Shown here piece by piece: positions 60,429 through 64,000 of a stretch of DNA of 64,000 bases. The DNA is from Streptosporangium sp. NBC_01756 (GTDB taxonomy: Bacteria; Actinomycetota; Actinomycetes; Streptosporangiales; Streptosporangiaceae), in contig NZ_CP109130.1 of assembly GCF_035917975.1 (NCBI RefSeq), positions 744,001 through 808,000 on the forward strand, in the 5' to 3' direction. The position numbers and the translations under genes are program-made. Position 1 is the stretch's first letter, and each line of letters opens with the position of its first letter. The notes under the pieces are model-generated. The model saw nothing but the letters and a program-made list of their open reading frames with translations, was not told the origin of the DNA and did not search any database.

Positions 60429-62350
60429 GATCGTGTCCTCCGTGTCCGCATGGTCAGATGCAAGGCGATCGCGAGAATCAGGACGCCCACTCCGGCGAGC
60501 ACCGGGACGGGCGACAGGAAGAGCAGCAGGACGGCGGCCACCCCGCACAGCACCCGTTCGGCCGCCGTCGCGGGCCCGGCCAGCCAGCCGCCGGTGGCGG
60601 CGGCGAGCGCCGCCACCGCGAGCGCCGAGACCGCGGTGGTCAGCAGGATCTCCCCCGCCGGCCCCTGGGCGAGCAGCGCGGAGCCGGCGGGGGTCAGCAC
60701 GAAGGCGAAGGGGACCAGGAATGCCGGCAGCGTGTACTTCCAGGTGGCCAGCATGGTCCGGTAGGCGTTGCCGCCGGTGATGGCCGAGGCCGCGAAGGCC
60801 GACAGCGCCGTGGGCGGGCTGACCTCCGACAGCACGGCGTAGTAGAAGATGAACATGTAGGCCTCGGCCTGGCTGACTCCCAGGTTCATCAGCGCGGGCC
60901 CGATGATGACCGCCGCGATGACGAACGACGCCGTCACCGGTACGGCGAGGCCGAGCACGAGCACCGCCAGCGCGCACAGCAGCGCGGTGACCGCCAGGAT
61001 CCCGCCCGAGGCTCCGACGATCAGCGAGCTCGCCTTGAGGCCCAGTCCGGTGAGGGTGACGACGGCGACGATCATTCCGGCGGCGGCGCAGGTGGCCGCG
61101 ACCGGCAGCACCCCTGCCGTGCCCGCGGCGAGGGCCTTCGCCGCGGCGCGGGGGGTGAGCCGGTGGGCGGGGTCGAGGAAGGAGAGCGCGAAGGCCAGCA
61201 GCGTGGCGTAGACCACCGCCCGGAACGGCGACTGGCCCAGCGCCATCAGAATGACGATCACGAAGAGCGAGCTGAAGTGGTATCCGAACCGCCGCAGCAG
61301 CGGCCAGAACCTCGGCGCGTCCACCTCGGCCGACCGCGTGCCGTACTTGCGGGCGTCGATCTCGATGGCCAGGAAGATGCCCAGGTAGTACAGGATCGTG
61401 GGGATCAGGGCGTAGATCAGCACCGTGAGATAGCCGACCCGCATGTACTCGGCGATGATGAACGCCGCGGCGCCCAGCGTGGGCGGGGACAGGATCGCGC
61501 CGATGCCCGCGGCCGCGAGCACGCCCCCGCCCTGTTCGCGGGGGTAGCCCGCCCGGCGCAGGATCGGCCAGGCGACGCTGCCGACGCTCACCGTCGTCGC
61601 GACCCCCGAGCCGCTCACCGTGCCCAGCAGGAACCCGGCGAGGGTGACGGTGCGGCCGGGCGCGGAACGCGAGCGGCGGAACGCGGCCAGGGAGATGTCC
61701 ACGAAGAACTTCCCCGCGCCGGAGTGGTCGAGCACCGCCCCGTAGACGGTGAACAGGATGATGTAGGTGGCCGCCACGTCCAGCGGCACGCCGTACACAC
61801 CGTCGGTCCCCATCACCAGCGAGACGATGATCCGGTCGATGTCGTAGCCGCGGTGCCCGATGACCCAGTCGAAGGGCAGATAGCCGCCGTAGTAGGCGTA
61901 GGCGAGGAACACCAGGCAGACCGCGGGCAGGATCCAGCCGACGGTGCGCCGGCAGGCCTCCAGCACCAGCAGCGAGATGACCGCGCCCACCGCGACGTCC
62001 AGGGCCGTGGGGTCGAACGCCCGCCTGATGAAATCGTCGAAGACGGCCAGCGGATAGAGACAGGCCACCAGCGACAGCCCGGCCAGCACCCAGTCGACGG
62101 CGCCCGGACGGTCGCCGCTCCCGCGCACCGGCTTGTAGCAGACGAAGGTGAGCGGCAGCACGACCGCGAGGAAGGTCATCCGGTACGGCAGGACCTGACC
62201 GGGGAGGAAGGCCCAGTAGAGCACGTAGAGCGAGAGCCCGAGGGCGACCAGGGTGACGGCCCCCGCAACCCGGCCGGACAGCCGCCGGGCGGGCCGCTCG
62301 GCGTCGAATTCCGCGATCAGGTCATCCGGTGATGTTGTGGTCTCCGTCAA
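60425..62350 (-). CDS. TRAP transporter fused permease (DctQM type)
   Basis: 641 aa. TTG 62350 is the likely start, with GTGGAG 7 nt upstream. A small DctQ-like 4-helix part is fused to a DctM-like 12-helix part: AGFLLGTVSGSGVATTVSVG, AAAGIGAILSPPTLGAAAFI and SEVSPPTALSAFAASAITGG are typical of the TAXI-associated fused subunit. It uses an ion gradient to import the ligand bound by the downstream lipoprotein. It is followed directly by that gene. Confidence 0.92.
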   Translation of the reverse strand: MTETTTSPDDLIAEFDAERPARRLSGRVAGAVTLVALGLSLYVLYWAFLPGQVLPYRMTFLAVVLPLTFVCYKPVRGSGDRPGAVDWVLAGLSLVACLYPLAVFDDFIRRAFDPTALDVAVGAVISLLVLEACRRTVGWILPAVCLVFLAYAYYGGYLPFDWVIGHRGYDIDRIIVSLVMGTDGVYGVPLDVAATYIILFTVYGAVLDHSGAGKFFVDISLAAFRRSRSAPGRTVTLAGFLLGTVSGSGVATTVSVGSVAWPILRRAGYPREQGGGVLAAAGIGAILSPPTLGAAAFIIAEYMRVGYLTVLIYALIPTILYYLGIFLAIEIDARKYGTRSAEVDAPRFWPLLRRFGYHFSSLFVIVILMALGQSPFRAVVYATLLAFALSFLDPAHRLTPRAAAKALAAGTAGVLPVAATCAAAGMIVAVVTLTGLGLKASSLIVGASGGILAVTALLCALAVLVLGLAVPVTASFVIAAVIIGPALMNLGVSQAEAYMFIFYYAVLSEVSPPTALSAFAASAITGGNAYRTMLATWKYTLPAFLVPFAFVLTPAGSALLAQGPAGEILLTTAVSALAVAALAAATGGWLAGPATAAERVLCGVAAVLLLFLSPVPVLAGVGVLILAIALHLTMRTRRTRS

Positions 62351-62559
62351 GCGCCGTCTCCACGTGTGAGCCGCCGATCCCTGACGGGAAGTTACCCAAG
62401 GAGTTGACCTTGGAGCAGCAGAAGGAGATCACGTTCTCATCGCGATTCCGGAACGAGGTCCGCGGCGTCCGCGGGAGATTCGGGCGCTCACCAGGAGAGG
62501 CCGGTGACGGCCGGCGGATCCGAGTGCCCGCACGTGGGCGCCCGCGCCGGTGCGGGTCG

Positions 62560-62631
62560 GCGCCTCAGCCGCCCGAGGTGTCGAGCTCGGCGTCCGCGCC
62601 TCAGCCGCCCGAGGTGTCGAGCTCGGCGTCC
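62560..62631 (-). repeat. 36-bp tandem duplication across the dus stop codon
   Basis: Bases 62560-62595 and 62596-62631 are identical 36-bp units. On the minus strand each encodes the same C-terminal residues, about ADAELDTSGG, and a TGA. The upstream unit supplies the real stop (62601-62603); the second copy lies in the 3' untranslated region. Confidence 0.9.
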
Positions 62632-63722
62632 GCGCCGACGACGGCCAGGTCGTAGGGGTCGTCCAGCCAGCCGGCGGGCAGGTGGACCCGGTCGCGCGGG
62701 TTGGTCTTGCCTCTGGGTGCGTCCACGCCCTCCGGCCAGGGCTGGGCGGGGTCCAGCTCGGCGAGCCCTTCGCGCAGCTCCGCGAGGGTGTCGGAGGTGG
62801 CGAGGCGGCGGCGGAGGTCGGCTCCGACGGTGAAGCCCTTGAGGTACCAGCCGACGTGCTTGCGGAAGTCGGCCACCGCGTGCCGCTCGCTGTCGAAGCA
62901 CTCGGCCAGCAGTGTGGCGTGCCGGTCCATGGTCGCGGCGACCTCCCCCAGCCGCGGCCGGGCGCGCTCCCCGCCCCCTTCGCACGCGGCCGCGAGGTCC
63001 GCGAACAGCCACGGACGGCCCAGGCAGCCCCGGCCCACGACGACACCGTCGCATCCGGTCTCGGCCATCATCCGCATCGCGTCGTCCGCGCTCCAGATGT
63101 CGCCGTTGCCGAGAACCGGAATCTCGGTCACCGCCTCCTTCAGCCGCGCGATGGCCTCCCAGTCGGCGGTCCCGCCGTAGTGCTGCAGGGCGGTACGGCC
63201 GTGCAGCGCTATCGCCGAGACCCCCTCCTGCACGGCGATCCGGCCCGCGTCCAGGTAGGTCAGGTGGCCGTCGTCGATGCCCTTGCGCATCTTCATGGTC
63301 ACTGGCAGCGTCCCGGCGTTGCGCACGGCCTCGCGCAGGATGGCCCGCAGGAGGTTCCGCTTGTACGGCAGGGCGGAGCCTCCGCCACGCCGGGTCACCT
63401 TGGGGACCGGGCAGCCGAAGTTGAGGTCGACGTGGTCGGCCAGGTCCTCGTCGGCGATCATGCGGACGGCCCTGCCGACGGTCACCGGGTCGACTCCGTA
63501 GAGCTGGAGGCTGCGGGGCTTCTCTCCCGGGTCGAACCGGATCATCTTGAGCGTCTTGGCGTTCCGTTCCACCAGCGCCCGCGTCGTGATCATCTCGCAG
63601 ACGAACAGCCCGCCGCCCTGCTCGCGGCAGAGCGTGCGGAAGGGCGCGTTGGTGATCCCGGCCATGGGCGCCAGGACGACGGGCGGCCAGACCTCGAGCG
63701 GTCCCAGTTTCAACGACTCCAC
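62601..63722 (-). CDS. dusB: tRNA-dihydrouridine synthase (DusB family)
   Basis: 373 aa from GTG 63722. TAGAAA (63734-63729) lies 6 nt before it, so the mRNA may be leaderless. FMN TIM barrel: PVVLAPMAGITNAPFRTLCR, LQLYGVDP, VDLNFGCPVPKVTRRGGGSA with the catalytic Cys in NFGCP, MKMRKGI, ALHGRTALQHYGG, GNGDIWSADDA and VVVGRGCLGRPWLF. It reduces uridines of the tRNA D-loop. The C-terminal 50 residues are variable, and the last ten coincide with a 36-bp tandem duplication. Confidence 0.92.
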   Translation of the reverse strand: MESLKLGPLEVWPPVVLAPMAGITNAPFRTLCREQGGGLFVCEMITTRALVERNAKTLKMIRFDPGEKPRSLQLYGVDPVTVGRAVRMIADEDLADHVDLNFGCPVPKVTRRGGGSALPYKRNLLRAILREAVRNAGTLPVTMKMRKGIDDGHLTYLDAGRIAVQEGVSAIALHGRTALQHYGGTADWEAIARLKEAVTEIPVLGNGDIWSADDAMRMMAETGCDGVVVGRGCLGRPWLFADLAAACEGGGERARPRLGEVAATMDRHATLLAECFDSERHAVADFRKHVGWYLKGFTVGADLRRRLATSDTLAELREGLAELDPAQPWPEGVDAPRGKTNPRDRVHLPAGWLDDPYDLAVVGADAELDTSGG

Positions 63723-63813
63723 CTTGTGTTTCTACCTCACCGGGCTCAGCGGGACGAATCAACGCTGGGTAGGGTGTACATAGCGTAATCAGACGGGACA
63801 CCGGAGGCCGTGG

Positions 63814-64000
63814 ATGCTCCTGCGACTGCGGATCGCACTGCCCGACCAGCCGGGATCCCTGGCAAAGATCACCCATGCCCTCGGTTCCGCCGGGGCCGAC
63901 ATCACCCAGGTCGTCGTGCTGGAGCGCGGCGAGGGCCGTGCGCTCGACGACATCACCGTCTACTGGCCGGACGCCGCTTCGCGCGAGGCGCTGGTCGAGG
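63814..64000 (+). CDS. ACT domain protein (partial, 5' part)
   Basis: It starts at ATG 63814 with GGAGG at 63803-63807 and runs off the end of the window. The first 62 residues are an ACT domain: RLRIALPDQPGSLAKITHAL, GSAGADITQVVVLERGEGRA, DDITVYWPD. ACT modules bind amino acids and regulate metabolic enzymes. In actinomycetes a stand-alone amino-acid-binding ACT protein is common beside dusB-type genes. Divergent from dusB across 91 nt. Confidence 0.85.
   Translation, partial: MLLRLRIALPDQPGSLAKITHALGSAGADITQVVVLERGEGRALDDITVYWPDAASREALVE

Noticed and set aside
60458-62332. 624-codon plus-strand frame opposite the TRAP permease
   Set aside because: Highly charged, repetitive Arg/Asp/Gln/Gly sequence typical of the complement of a membrane protein gene.

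Overview
The window is chromosomal DNA of a high-GC actinomycete. GTG and TTG starts are common, genes overlap by 1-4 bases, and the content includes an SsgB-type sporulation protein, an F420-type LLM oxidoreductase, a membrane-anchored mycoredoxin-like protein, a DUF3516 helicase, an Asp23/Gls24 protein and DapD. By protein type and the order thrS ... ssgB I infer a filamentous sporulating genus, probably Streptosporangiaceae (Streptosporangium/Nonomuraea-like). That is inference and was not searched.

1-9.8 kb is largely housekeeping: the end of an EF-G-like factor, a secreted GHL10 hydrolase, a phosphatase-like membrane protein overlapping a HIT hydrolase, Asp23, thrS, a GH25 lysozyme-like protein, dapD and a cupin. 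9.85-11.2 kb is a tnpB-only IS605/IS1341-type element. 11.2-20.8 kb holds a PAP2-like protein, an LLM oxidoreductase, tRNA-Val(CAC), ssgB with an odd leader, the DUF305/LVIVD divergent lipoprotein pair, pabB-pabC, arsR-hutH and the tRNA cluster Gly(GCC)-Cys(GCA)-Val(GAC). 21-26 kb holds an HTH-flavin-binding protein, a 24-codon peptide gene followed by a large TPR protein, a phosphotransferase, an HbpS/GlcG protein and a 47-aa membrane protein.

26.1-36.8 kb is the most distinctive part: ten minus-strand genes in one tightly packed run. In transcription order they are a LacI regulator with two operator-like palindromes, two sugar ABC permeases, a binding lipoprotein, four diverged ADP-ribosylglycohydrolase (ARH/DraG) family genes, a ribokinase and a CaiB-type CoA-transferase. 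Most junctions are ATGA/GTGA overlaps. The layout suggests uptake of a ribosylated compound, cleavage of its glycosidic bond inside the cell, and phosphorylation of the ribose. The substrate cannot be read from sequence.

36.8-40.3 kb is mobile-element territory: an IS1182-like fragment, a quinone oxidoreductase and a complete IS605-type element with divergent tnpA and tnpB. 40.3-46.7 kb holds the mycoredoxin-like protein, a NarL-type two-component system, an acyltransferase-3 membrane protein and the DUF3516 helicase. 46.7-54.6 kb is an accessory patch bounded by degraded Tn3 transposase and integrase remnants. It carries an AraC regulator, an alpha/beta hydrolase and a heterodimeric ABC exporter-fold pair behind a cupin gene broken by an in-frame TAG. 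54.8-64 kb holds a secreted protein, a DUF2087 protein, a WYL regulator divergent from a short UvrA-like ATPase, a TAXI-TRAP transporter, a dihydrouridine synthase with a 36-bp tandem duplication across its stop codon, and the start of an ACT-domain protein.
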